From: Collinsella aerofaciens
GTDB lineage: Bacteria > Actinomycetota > Coriobacteriia > Coriobacteriales > Coriobacteriaceae
Length of the DNA stretch: 59,904 nt
Direction: 5' to 3'
Assembly (NCBI RefSeq): GCF_015557435.1
Contig: NZ_JADNOH010000090.1
Coordinates: 1 to 59,904, forward strand
A program made the translations under genes and the position numbers. Shown one piece after another: positions 26,224 through 33,042 of the stretch; the stretch's first letter is position 1; the number at the start of each line of letters is the position of its first letter. The notes under the pieces were generated by a model. The model saw only the letters and a list, made by a program, of their open reading frames with translations. It ran no database searches and was not told where the DNA came from.

Positions 26224-26964
26224 TTAGGCAAACATGACCTGGTCGAAGGTGTAGAAGCCGGGGTCGCGGACGACGAGCTTCTGGGCGGCCGCCAGGGCGC
26301 CGTTGACGAAGATTTGTCGGCTCGTGGCGCGGTGCGTGAGTGTGACCTCTTCGTCCTGGCCAAAGAAACCAACCTCGTGCACGCCGGCGACGGTACCGCC
26401 GCGCAGCGAGTGCATGCCGATTTCCTTGGGGTCACGCGCGCCACACATGCCCTCGCGACCGTAGACGGGGTGATAGCCAGCCTCGGGCTCGGCCTCGACA
26501 ACGGCGTCAAGCAGCAGCTTGGCGGTGCCGCTGGGGGCGTCGACCTTTTGGTTGTGGTGTGTCTCGACGATCTCACAGTCAAAGCCGGGCAGCTCGCGTG
26601 TGGCCTGGGCCACCAGGTGACGCAGGGCGGCGATGCCGATGGAGTAGTTGCCCGAGTGCATGACGCGGGCGTTCTGGCCCAGCTCGCGCAGGCGGTCCAT
26701 CTGCTCGGGCGTATATCCCGTGGTGCCGGAAACGAGTGCGGCGCCCGTGCGCTCGACATAGGTGACAACGGCGTCAAAGGTCACGACGTTCGAGAAGTCG
26801 ATGATCACATCGGCCGCCGGGGCGCTCTCGAGCTCGGTCAGATCAAAGCCGATCTGGGCGACGATATCAAAGACGGGCTGACCGGCGGCATCGACAATGC
26901 CCTCCGCGGTGGTGCGGATGAGCGAGCCCATGCGGCCCGTTCCCATAATGACGGTCTTAATCAA
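26224..26964 (-). CDS. dapB: 4-hydroxy-tetrahydrodipicolinate reductase DapB
   Basis: The 246-residue protein has the NAD(P)-binding M-G-T-G-R-M-G near 7-13, D-F-S near 57, a G-T-T-G-Y motif near 82, H-S-G-N-Y-S-I-G near 106 and the catalytic E-T-H-H-N-Q-K-V-D-A-P-S-G-T-A near 136-150. It reduces the DapA product. The start is probably TTG at 26964, overlapping the dapA stop by 8 bases (TTGATTAA), with AGGGAG about 9 bases upstream. That arrangement implies translational coupling. Confidence 0.9.
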   Translation of the reverse strand: MIKTVIMGTGRMGSLIRTTAEGIVDAAGQPVFDIVAQIGFDLTELESAPAADVIIDFSNVVTFDAVVTYVERTGAALVSGTTGYTPEQMDRLRELGQNARVMHSGNYSIGIAALRHLVAQATRELPGFDCEIVETHHNQKVDAPSGTAKLLLDAVVEAEPEAGYHPVYGREGMCGARDPKEIGMHSLRGGTVAGVHEVGFFGQDEEVTLTHRATSRQIFVNGALAAAQKLVVRDPGFYTFDQVMFA

Positions 26965-27847
26965 GCAGACCAGCTCCCTTCAGAGCATCGGTGAGTGTGG
27001 CACGTGTATCGTCGGCCATGGGGCACAGCGGCATGCGATAGTTTGCCTCGATCATACCCATCTGGGCGAGCGCTTCCTTAACGGGGATGGGGTTGACTTC
27101 GCTAAAGAGGGCGTTGATGAGCGGCTGACCGGCAATCTGGATCTCGCGGGCGCGCTCCACGTCACCGTCCAGGTAGGCGCGGCACATGTCGTGTACGAGC
27201 TGCGGCTGCACGTCGGCCCACACGCTGATGGTGCCCGAGGCGCCCAGGCTCATGAGCGGCACGGTAAGCGCGTCTTCGCCCGAATACATACGGAAGTCGT
27301 CGGACAGCAGGTGCGCGATCTTGGCGGCATAGGCGACATTCCCCGAGGCCTCCTTGATGCCCATGATGTTGGGATGTGCTGCCAGGCGCTCGACATTGCG
27401 CTCGCTGATACCGCAGCCGCAACGGCCGGGGATATTGTACAGGATGCAGGGGATGTCCACGGCATCTGCCACAGTTTTAAAGTGCTGGTAGATGCCCTCC
27501 TCGTTGGACTTGTTGTAGTAGGGGGTGATGAGCAGCAGACCGTCGGCGCCCAGGCCCTGGTAGGTGAGCGACTTGGTGAGCATCGTCTGCGTGGAGTTGG
27601 AGCCCGAGCCGGCGATGACGGGGATGCGGCCTGCGACCTGCTTGACCACGGCGGCAACGACGGAGTTGTCCTCGTCATCGGTCATCGTGGCGCTCTCGCC
27701 GGTGGTGCCCAAGGTGAGGATGGCGTCGGTGCCATTCTGCAGGTGGAAATCGACCAGGCGTTCAAGAGCATCAAAGTCGACGCTGCCGTCCTTCTTAAAC
27801 GGGGTGACGAGGGCGACGATTGAGCCCTCGAGGTTACGGACATCCAT
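26957..27847 (-). CDS. dapA: 4-hydroxy-tetrahydrodipicolinate synthase DapA (domain or internally started protein)
   Basis: This 296-residue segment is a full-length DapA. It has A-L-V-T-P-F near 12, the substrate motif G-T-T-G-E-S-A-T near 44, Y-Y-N-K near 107, Y-N-I-P-G-R near 133 and the Schiff-base lysine in G-I-K-E-A-S-G near 161. It condenses pyruvate with aspartate semialdehyde. ATG 27847 has GAAGGAG 7 bases upstream, so a free enzyme could be made from the internal start of the fused frame. It is listed separately because either product may exist. Confidence 0.8.
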   Translation of the reverse strand: MDVRNLEGSIVALVTPFKKDGSVDFDALERLVDFHLQNGTDAILTLGTTGESATMTDDEDNSVVAAVVKQVAGRIPVIAGSGSNSTQTMLTKSLTYQGLGADGLLLITPYYNKSNEEGIYQHFKTVADAVDIPCILYNIPGRCGCGISERNVERLAAHPNIMGIKEASGNVAYAAKIAHLLSDDFRMYSGEDALTVPLMSLGASGTISVWADVQPQLVHDMCRAYLDGDVERAREIQIAGQPLINALFSEVNPIPVKEALAQMGMIEANYRMPLCPMADDTRATLTDALKGAGLLD

Positions 27848-29266
27848 ATTCTTCTCCTTCGCTTCCGCGATCTGGATGCGTTTATTCCATTGGGCGGCGA
27901 CGGCCAGGCGCTCGCCCTGGGCGCGACGGCGGGCGCTTTCGGCGCGTGACTTGGCCAGCAGCTCGCGGCCGCACGGAAGGACGTCGAGCGTGGCAAAGTA
28001 GTCGCCCGGGCGCTCAGCGCGTCGAATGAGGTCGGCGGATCCGTCGGGGCGCAGCAATACCTCGGCAGAACGCAGGCGTCCATTGTAGTTATAGCCCATG
28101 GAGTAGCCGTGCGCGCCGGTATCGTGGATCACGAGCAAGTCGCCCATATCGATCTGCGGCAGCTCGCGGTCGATGGAGAACTTGTCGTTGTTCTCGCACA
28201 GGTTGCCCGTGATATCGTACGTGTTCGTGACGGGGGCTGCGGTCTTGTCGGCGCCACCCGGCTGGCCCATCACCGTGATGTGGTGGTAAGCGCCATACAT
28301 GGCGGGACGAATCAGGTCGACGGCACTTGCGTCCACGCCGATATAGTCCTTGTAGATCTGCTTTTCGTGGATGGCCTTGGTGACCAGGCATCCGTAGGGG
28401 CCCATCATAAAGCGGCCCATCTCGGTGCAGATCGCCACATCGCCCATGCCGGCGGGAACCAGAATCTCGTCGTAGGCTGCGTGCACGCCCTCGCCGATGG
28501 CGTGGATGTCGTTGGCCTGCTGCTCGGGCAGATAGGGGATGCCCACGCCACCGGACAGGTTAATGAAGGCGACATGAGCGCCCGTCTCGCGCTCCAAGCG
28601 CACGGCAAGCTCAAAGAGGATGCGTGCGAGCTTGGGGTAGTAGTCGTTAGTGACGGTGTTGCTGGCAAGGAAGGCGTGGATGCCAAAATTCTCGGCGCCC
28701 TTGGCCTTGAGTACGCGGAAGGCTTCGAAGAGCTGCTCGGTGGTCATGCCGTACTTGGAGTCGCCGGGGTTGTCCATAATGCCATTGGAAAGCTGGAACA
28801 GACCGCCCGGGTTAAAGCGGCAGCTGACCGTCTTGGGAATGGGGCCCGCGACGCGCTCGTAGAACTCGATGTGGCTGATGTCGTCGAAGTTGACGATGGC
28901 GCCCAACTTGTCGGCAAGCTCAAAGTCGGCCGCTGGCGTATCGTTGGACGAGAACATGATGTCGTGTCCCGTGATGCCCAGTGAGCGGGCGATCATGAGC
29001 TCGGTATAGCTCGAGCAATCGCAGCCGCAGCCGTATTCGTTGAGAATGGAGATAAGTGCTGGGTTGGGGTTGGCCTTGACGGCAAAGTACTCCTTAAACC
29101 CCGGGTTCCATGCAAAGGCGTCGCGCACCTCTTGCATGTTGCGGCGGATGCCCGCCTCGTCGTATAGATGAAACGGCGTGGGGAACTGCTCGACGATGTG
29201 CTCTAGCGTCTCCTTGTCCACAAACGGCTGCTTTGCCGCATATGCCTCGTTGGGGGTCAATGCCAT
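26957..29266 (-). CDS. lysA: Continuous LysA-DapA fusion frame (diaminopimelate decarboxylase plus dihydrodipicolinate synthase)
   Basis: One uninterrupted frame of 769 residues covers two enzymes. Residues 1 to about 430 are PLP-dependent diaminopimelate decarboxylase: the PLP lysine is in Y-F-A-V-K-A-N-P-N-P near 60, with S-G-G-V-G-I near 236 and G-A-H-G-Y-S near 394. A charged linker of about 45 residues follows. Residues 474-769 are complete DapA. No stop codon separates them. A good internal AAGGAG before residue 474 means separate DapA synthesis is also possible. A lysine riboswitch lies upstream. Confidence 0.8.
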   Translation of the reverse strand: MALTPNEAYAAKQPFVDKETLEHIVEQFPTPFHLYDEAGIRRNMQEVRDAFAWNPGFKEYFAVKANPNPALISILNEYGCGCDCSSYTELMIARSLGITGHDIMFSSNDTPAADFELADKLGAIVNFDDISHIEFYERVAGPIPKTVSCRFNPGGLFQLSNGIMDNPGDSKYGMTTEQLFEAFRVLKAKGAENFGIHAFLASNTVTNDYYPKLARILFELAVRLERETGAHVAFINLSGGVGIPYLPEQQANDIHAIGEGVHAAYDEILVPAGMGDVAICTEMGRFMMGPYGCLVTKAIHEKQIYKDYIGVDASAVDLIRPAMYGAYHHITVMGQPGGADKTAAPVTNTYDITGNLCENNDKFSIDRELPQIDMGDLLVIHDTGAHGYSMGYNYNGRLRSAEVLLRPDGSADLIRRAERPGDYFATLDVLPCGRELLAKSRAESARRRAQGERLAVAAQWNKRIQIAEAKEKNMDVRNLEGSIVALVTPFKKDGSVDFDALERLVDFHLQNGTDAILTLGTTGESATMTDDEDNSVVAAVVKQVAGRIPVIAGSGSNSTQTMLTKSLTYQGLGADGLLLITPYYNKSNEEGIYQHFKTVADAVDIPCILYNIPGRCGCGISERNVERLAAHPNIMGIKEASGNVAYAAKIAHLLSDDFRMYSGEDALTVPLMSLGASGTISVWADVQPQLVHDMCRAYLDGDVERAREIQIAGQPLINALFSEVNPIPVKEALAQMGMIEANYRMPLCPMADDTRATLTDALKGAGLLD

Positions 29267-29334
29267 GTCCCGTAAACCTCGCTATCCAGACGGCGCCATC
29301 GGCGCATCGAATCCGCATAGCGTGGACCCAATGT

Positions 29335-29496
29335 CCGGATAGCGCTCCCGCATTGCTGCAGACAGTCCTGCGGGTGTTTCCCGCAGGCCCACCAGGTCGT
29401 TCGTGCCCGAAAAACCCAGTTCGGCGGGTTTCGCCTCCCCGCAGGGTCAAAGTCTGCCGACTCGCCCGCGGCTCTTCGTGCCCGCGCCTCTATCAA
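29335..29496 (-). ncRNA. Lysine riboswitch (L-box) upstream of lysA
   Basis: Read on the minus strand, the segment opens with GATAGAGGCGCG and has AAGAG soon after. It continues with GGGGAGGCGAAACCCGCCGAA and closes with GGACTGTC and GGGAGCGCTATCC. These match the order of conserved blocks in the lysine riboswitch, including the P1 pairing GATAG/CTATC. The aptamer ends about 70 bases before the lysA start. Its 3' CGCTATCC, a second CGCTATGC at 29315-29322 and GGATAGCG beside the SD (29280-29287) can pair in exclusive ways, suggesting translational control. Confidence 0.85.
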
Positions 29497-29645
29497 GTGG
29501 TAAAGACCCTACCACGTTGCACTTTACCAAACAAGAGTATTCGTATATAACGTTTAAAAAATGCAGGGATATGCTGGAAATAAGGGTGCGACAATCTTGC
29601 GGCACAATAAATAACAACCGACGTGCACCTATGAAAGGAACCTTT

Positions 29646-30833
29646 ATGACCGAGCTCCAAGAACTCCGTCGTTATCGTCGCGACTTGCATCGCATTCCGG
29701 AGCTCGACTTCGATCTTCCGCAAACTATCGCCTATATCGAGGGTGTGCTCGATTCGCTTGCCTGCGAGGTGACCCATCCGTGTCCGAGCTGCGTCTGCGC
29801 CTTCTTCGATGCCGGTGTAGGCGCTGCGCACGCCACGGCGATTCGTGCCGACATGGACGCCCTGCCCATCGCGGAGGCAACGGGTGTGGATTTCGCCTCG
29901 ACGCATCCCGCCCAGATGCACGCTTGCGGCCACGACGGCCACATGGCCATGGCGCTCGCGGCAGCAACTTATGTCGATCGTACGATTCGTGAGCAGCCGG
30001 GCGCCATCGGGCGCAACGTGCTCTTTGTGTTTCAGCCTGCCGAGGAGACGACCGGTGGCGCTAAGACGGTATGCGAGAGCGGCGTGTTCGAGCGTTACGG
30101 GGCCGATCACATCTTCGGCTTCCATGTGTGGCCCGATTTGCCTGCCGGCACGTTGGCGAGCTGCTCCGGTCCGCTGCTGGCGCGCTCGAGCGAGACGCAC
30201 ATTCATATCCATGGCGCGAGCATCCATATCGCCAAGACCTTCGGCGTTCCGGTCGAGGAGTCGCACGATGCCGCGCTGGCGGCGGCCAAGTTCTTTGTTG
30301 CCGAACGCGAGCTGATGGACGAGCTGGGTGCCGACGAGCCCTGCATCGGCAAGTTCGGTCTGCTCCAGGCCGGCACCGTCTGCAATGCGGTGGCGGGGGA
30401 GGCCCATGTCGCCGGCAGCTTGCGCGTGTTTACGGACGACATGTTCGACCGTGCGCGCGAGGGTGTGCGCCGCGTGCTGGACGAGGCCTGCGCCGCAACG
30501 GGTTGCACGTACGATCTCGACTTTGCCGAGGGCTACCCGCCAGTCGATAACGACCCCGAGCTGTTTGCCGGCGTCGCGCCGGCCCTGCCCGAGCTGCAGC
30601 TTGTGAACGAGCCACTGCTCATTGCCGAGGATTTCGCGTTCTACCAGCGCCATCTGCCGGGCGTGTTCTTCTTATTGGGCACGGGCGTGCCGGAGGGCCA
30701 AGACAATCCGAGTGACGCCGAGGGTTGTCCCGCCTATGCCACCAGCGCCCTGCATACCGACACCATGCTCTTTGACGAGGAAATCCTGCTCAAAGGGCTC
30801 GATGTCTACAAACGATTGCTTTCGCTTAGCTAA
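29646..30833 (+). CDS. M20-family amidohydrolase, probable N-acetyl-diaminopimelate deacetylase
   Basis: The 395-residue protein has the M20D pattern: R-R-D-L-H-R-I-P-E near 11, R-A-D-M-D-A-L-P near 68-75, the metal motif H-A-C-G-H-D-G-H near 94-101 and P-A-E-E-T-T-G-G-A near 134. Relatives include hippurate hydrolases and N-acetyl-DAP deacetylase. Its position divergent from lysA and close to dapH favours the deacetylase, which the acetylase branch requires. ATG 29646 follows AAAGGAA. A generic N-acyl amino acid hydrolase is the alternative. Confidence 0.78.
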   Translation: MTELQELRRYRRDLHRIPELDFDLPQTIAYIEGVLDSLACEVTHPCPSCVCAFFDAGVGAAHATAIRADMDALPIAEATGVDFASTHPAQMHACGHDGHMAMALAAATYVDRTIREQPGAIGRNVLFVFQPAEETTGGAKTVCESGVFERYGADHIFGFHVWPDLPAGTLASCSGPLLARSSETHIHIHGASIHIAKTFGVPVEESHDAALAAAKFFVAERELMDELGADEPCIGKFGLLQAGTVCNAVAGEAHVAGSLRVFTDDMFDRAREGVRRVLDEACAATGCTYDLDFAEGYPPVDNDPELFAGVAPALPELQLVNEPLLIAEDFAFYQRHLPGVFFLLGTGVPEGQDNPSDAEGCPAYATSALHTDTMLFDEEILLKGLDVYKRLLSLS

Positions 30834-30877
30834 TTCTTAGAGGAGCGTCCTCTCTGGAAACACGAACAAATGTACGA

Positions 30878-30923
30878 TATAATAGAGATGTAAGTCTATA
30901 GAAACGTTTGACGTTATTAACGT
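30878..30923 (+). promoter_or_regulatory. higBA promoter and nested operators
   Basis: TATAAT at 30878-30883 is a good -10 element. Downstream, AACGT-TTG-ACGTT (30903-30915) and ACGTTA-T-TAACGT (30911-30923) are two overlapping perfect palindromes, typical of a toxin-antitoxin autoregulatory operator. Confidence 0.6.
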
Positions 30924-30934
30924 AAGGCGATACT

Positions 30935-31216
30935 ATGATTGCATCCTATAAAGATGAAGATACCGAACGCTTTGCCATGGGTACGCGGGTCAGGAAGTTC
31001 ATTCCTTTTGAGCGGGTCGCATTGAGGAAGATCCGCCAACTGCAGGTCTGCGCTTCGCTTGATGATCTTCGCATTCCGCCAGGCAACCGCCTTGAAGCAT
31101 TGAAGGGCGATCGCGCCGGTCAATACAGTATTCGCGTTAACGAACGCTATCGGGTCTGCTTTGAGTGGAGACAGGGGATGGCTTGGAATGTCGAAATCGT
31201 CGATTATCACAAATGA
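30935..31216 (+). CDS. higB: HigB-type toxin (RelE/ParE superfamily)
   Basis: The 93-residue protein has the HigB (PF05015-type) pattern: I-P-F-E-R-V-A-L-R-K-I-R-Q-L near 23, L-R-I-P-P-G-N-R-L-E-A-L-K-G near 45-58 and Q-Y-S-I-R-V-N-E-R-Y-R-V-C-F near 63-76. Such toxins are ribosome-dependent mRNA nucleases. The site before the ATG is weak. The toxin gene comes first and the antitoxin gene overlaps its end by 29 bases, the usual HigBA order. Confidence 0.85.
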   Translation: MIASYKDEDTERFAMGTRVRKFIPFERVALRKIRQLQVCASLDDLRIPPGNRLEALKGDRAGQYSIRVNERYRVCFEWRQGMAWNVEIVDYHK

Positions 31217-31529
31217 GGAGGCTGTGGCCGATTTGCTGTCACCGGTGACTCCTGGCGAGCTTCTCAAAGAGGAATTTCTTGTTCCTATGGGTATTTCTCA
31301 ATATCGTCTTGCGAAAGAGACCGGGATTCCGGCTCAGCGTATCGGGCAGATTGTCTTGGGAAGACGTCGTGTGACGGCTGACACCGATCTTCGTCTTTGC
31401 CGCTACTTTGGCCTGACGGATGGTTATTGGCTGCGCGCGCAGATGGCGTTTGATCTGGAGGCCGAGAAAAGGCGGATTAAACCTGAGCTCGACAAGATTG
31501 TTCCTGTCCAGCAGGCCATCGCATTGTAG
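31188..31529 (+). CDS. higA: HigA-type antitoxin (XRE/HTH)
   Basis: The 113-residue protein has T-P-G-E-L-L-K-E-E-F near 21 and an HTH region I-S-Q-Y-R-L-A-K-E-T-G-I-P-A-Q-R-I-G-Q near 36-54. R-R-V-T-A-D-T-D-L-R-L-C-R-Y-F-G-L follows, a classic HigA (VapI-like) sequence. It should neutralise HigB and repress the operon through the palindromes upstream of higB. ATG 31188 lies inside the end of higB. An upstream in-frame TTG at 31161 is less likely. Confidence 0.87.
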   Translation: MSKSSIITNEEAVADLLSPVTPGELLKEEFLVPMGISQYRLAKETGIPAQRIGQIVLGRRRVTADTDLRLCRYFGLTDGYWLRAQMAFDLEAEKRRIKPELDKIVPVQQAIAL

Positions 31530-31558
31530 AGCCCAAAGACGCTGAGAATGGAGTGGCG

Positions 31559-31882
31559 ATGAGGCGACGTCGGCAATCTGCCGTATATAGTCCGGGTGGT
31601 TGCGGGTGTGGTTTGCTACTGCTCCCGGTTGTTGTGCTGAGTATTGGCATGATGTTTGCGCTTGCCGGTTTGGCTGCAGCGGCGCTCGTGTTGCTGATTG
31701 TCGCCATTGGCGTAACGATCTGGCTCTATCACCGTCGCGAACAACGCCGCGCCGACGGCAAGACCAATGTGGGATGGATTGTCTTTTTGGTTATCGCCTA
31801 TCTGCTGAGCATCAGTTACCTGGCGTTCTTTGTCCTGTTGATGATCAGCGCCTTTACCGGGGAATCTGTCACAGTGGGCTGA
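31559..31882 (+). CDS. Small membrane protein of unknown function
   Basis: The protein of about 107 residues begins with a basic head, then a Gly/Cys-containing stretch and two or three hydrophobic helices near 20-55 and 75-102, separated by a charged loop R-R-E-Q-R-R-A-D-G-K. I do not recognise the family. GGAG lies about 5 bases before ATG 31559. It follows higA on the same strand after 29 bases but shows no toxin-antitoxin features. Confidence 0.6.
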   Translation: MRRRRQSAVYSPGGCGCGLLLLPVVVLSIGMMFALAGLAAAALVLLIVAIGVTIWLYHRREQRRADGKTNVGWIVFLVIAYLLSISYLAFFVLLMISAFTGESVTVG

Positions 31883-31985
31883 TCCTGCCTGCTGACGGTC
31901 GCGTAAAGGGCGTTTGTTCGGGGCTTGGACAACTACATTGGCCGTTTACCGCTGCCTTAGCTCTGAGCTAATGAATTTAAGTTCA

Positions 31986-32039
31986 ATCCTTCCTACGATG
32001 GGCTGTGTGCCGGCACGGTAGCCGGATCGTAGGAAGGAT
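31986..32039 (+). promoter_or_regulatory. Hairpin burying the SD of the next gene
   Basis: ATCCTTCCTACGAT (31986-31999) is perfectly complementary to ATCGTAGGAAGGAT (32026-32039). The right arm contains the SD sequence AGGAAGGA, 6 bases before ATG 32045. An inner GTGCCGGCAC palindrome could extend the stem. There is no T run, so translation control is more likely than termination. Confidence 0.65.
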
Positions 32040-32044
32040 GCATA

Positions 32045-32488
32045 ATGGCAAAAGAGGGAAAGAAACCGATTGGTAAGATCGTCCTGGGCATCATCGTGGT
32101 GCTGGCTATCGTCGGTGCCGTAGGCTCTATGGGAGGAAACTCCTCCAACTCCTCTGCGGGCGATACGGCAAAACCGGCCGAGGCTACGCAACAGGCCGAA
32201 GAGCAACAAGAGCCGCAGGAGCCTTATACGATTGCCGATGAGGTCGAGGATACGTCCAATCAGTTTGCCTATAAGATCACGGGTACGCTGACCAATAACA
32301 CGGACAAGGAAAAGAGCTACATTCAGATTGAGTACGTCCTGTATGATGCCGATGGCAATCAGGTCGGAACTGCTTTTGCGAACACCAATCATCTGAAGGC
32401 CGGCGGTACTTGGAAGTTTGAGGCGACGGGAACTGCGTCGCCCGACCAGGTCGCTAGCTGGGAGCGTTCGGACGTGAGCGGTTTTTAG
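32045..32488 (+). CDS. FxLYD-domain membrane-anchored protein
   Basis: The 147-residue protein has a lysine-rich head, one transmembrane segment near 12-29, a Ser/Gln/Glu-rich linker and a beta-sandwich domain with Y-I-Q-I-E-Y-V-L-Y-D-A-D-G-N-Q-V-G near 91-107, followed by G-G-T-W-K-F-E-A. This is the FxLYD pattern. These domains are extracellular and of unknown function. Its SD lies wholly within a 14-pair hairpin, which suggests conditional expression. Confidence 0.8.
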   Translation: MAKEGKKPIGKIVLGIIVVLAIVGAVGSMGGNSSNSSAGDTAKPAEATQQAEEQQEPQEPYTIADEVEDTSNQFAYKITGTLTNNTDKEKSYIQIEYVLYDADGNQVGTAFANTNHLKAGGTWKFEATGTASPDQVASWERSDVSGF

Positions 32489-32520
32489 CATGTTGCATAT
32501 GCTGGGGGAGGTGAGGCCGT

Positions 32521-32943
32521 ATGCCCGATAAAAAGTTGACGGAGGAGCTGCTCAATGAGTTGCTCGATGCGCCGAGCATCGATGGCTATATCAAGGAACA
32601 CGACTTTGCTGCCCCTTCGCTTTCGGACTACCTCAAGCAGTTGCTGCAAGAGAAGGGTTTGGAGCGCTCTCGCGTGGTGCGTATGGCCGACCTCAACGAG
32701 ACGTTTGGCTATCAGATCTTTACCGGTGCGCGCCATCCAAGTCGCAATAAGGTGCTGCAGATTGCCTTTGCTATGGCGTTGTCGATGAAGGAGACCAACC
32801 GCGCACTGACGGCTGCCGGAGTGAGCGTCCTCAACTGCAAAGACCGCCGCGACGCGATTATCATTTTTTGCATCGATCGCGGGTGTAGTCTCCAAAAGGT
32901 CAACGAAGAGCTGTATCGCTTTGGCGAGGAAACGGTGAGTTAG
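32521..32943 (+). CDS. HTH (XRE-like) protein paired with a Ser/Thr kinase
   Basis: The 140-residue protein has an acidic head (L-L-N-E-L-L-D-A-P), then an HTH-like region: L-S-D-Y-L-K-Q-L-L-Q-E-K-G-L-E-R-S-R-V-V-R-M-A near 34, and S-R-N-K-V-L-Q-I-A-F-A-M near 74. A C-terminal helical stretch follows. It resembles XRE-like proteins next to protein kinases in gut anaerobes, from memory. GGAGGTGAGG precedes the ATG. The kinase gene follows about 100 bases later, separated by a hairpin. Confidence 0.65.
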   Translation: MPDKKLTEELLNELLDAPSIDGYIKEHDFAAPSLSDYLKQLLQEKGLERSRVVRMADLNETFGYQIFTGARHPSRNKVLQIAFAMALSMKETNRALTAAGVSVLNCKDRRDAIIIFCIDRGCSLQKVNEELYRFGEETVS

Positions 32944-32992
32944 CGGCTGACGGCTGAGCCGGCGGTACTGCTACGGCAACGATGTAAACGAA

Positions 32993-33026
32993 CAGGGCGC
33001 GGATGCCATGAGGTGTCTGCGCCCTG
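32993..33026 (+). promoter_or_regulatory. Hairpin between the HTH and kinase genes
   Basis: CAGGGCGC (32993-33000) is mirrored by GCGCCCTG (33019-33026), directly before the kinase start region. No T run follows, so it may modulate readthrough or translation rather than terminate. Confidence 0.4.
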
Positions 33027-33042
33027 CGCTATGATGGACGCT

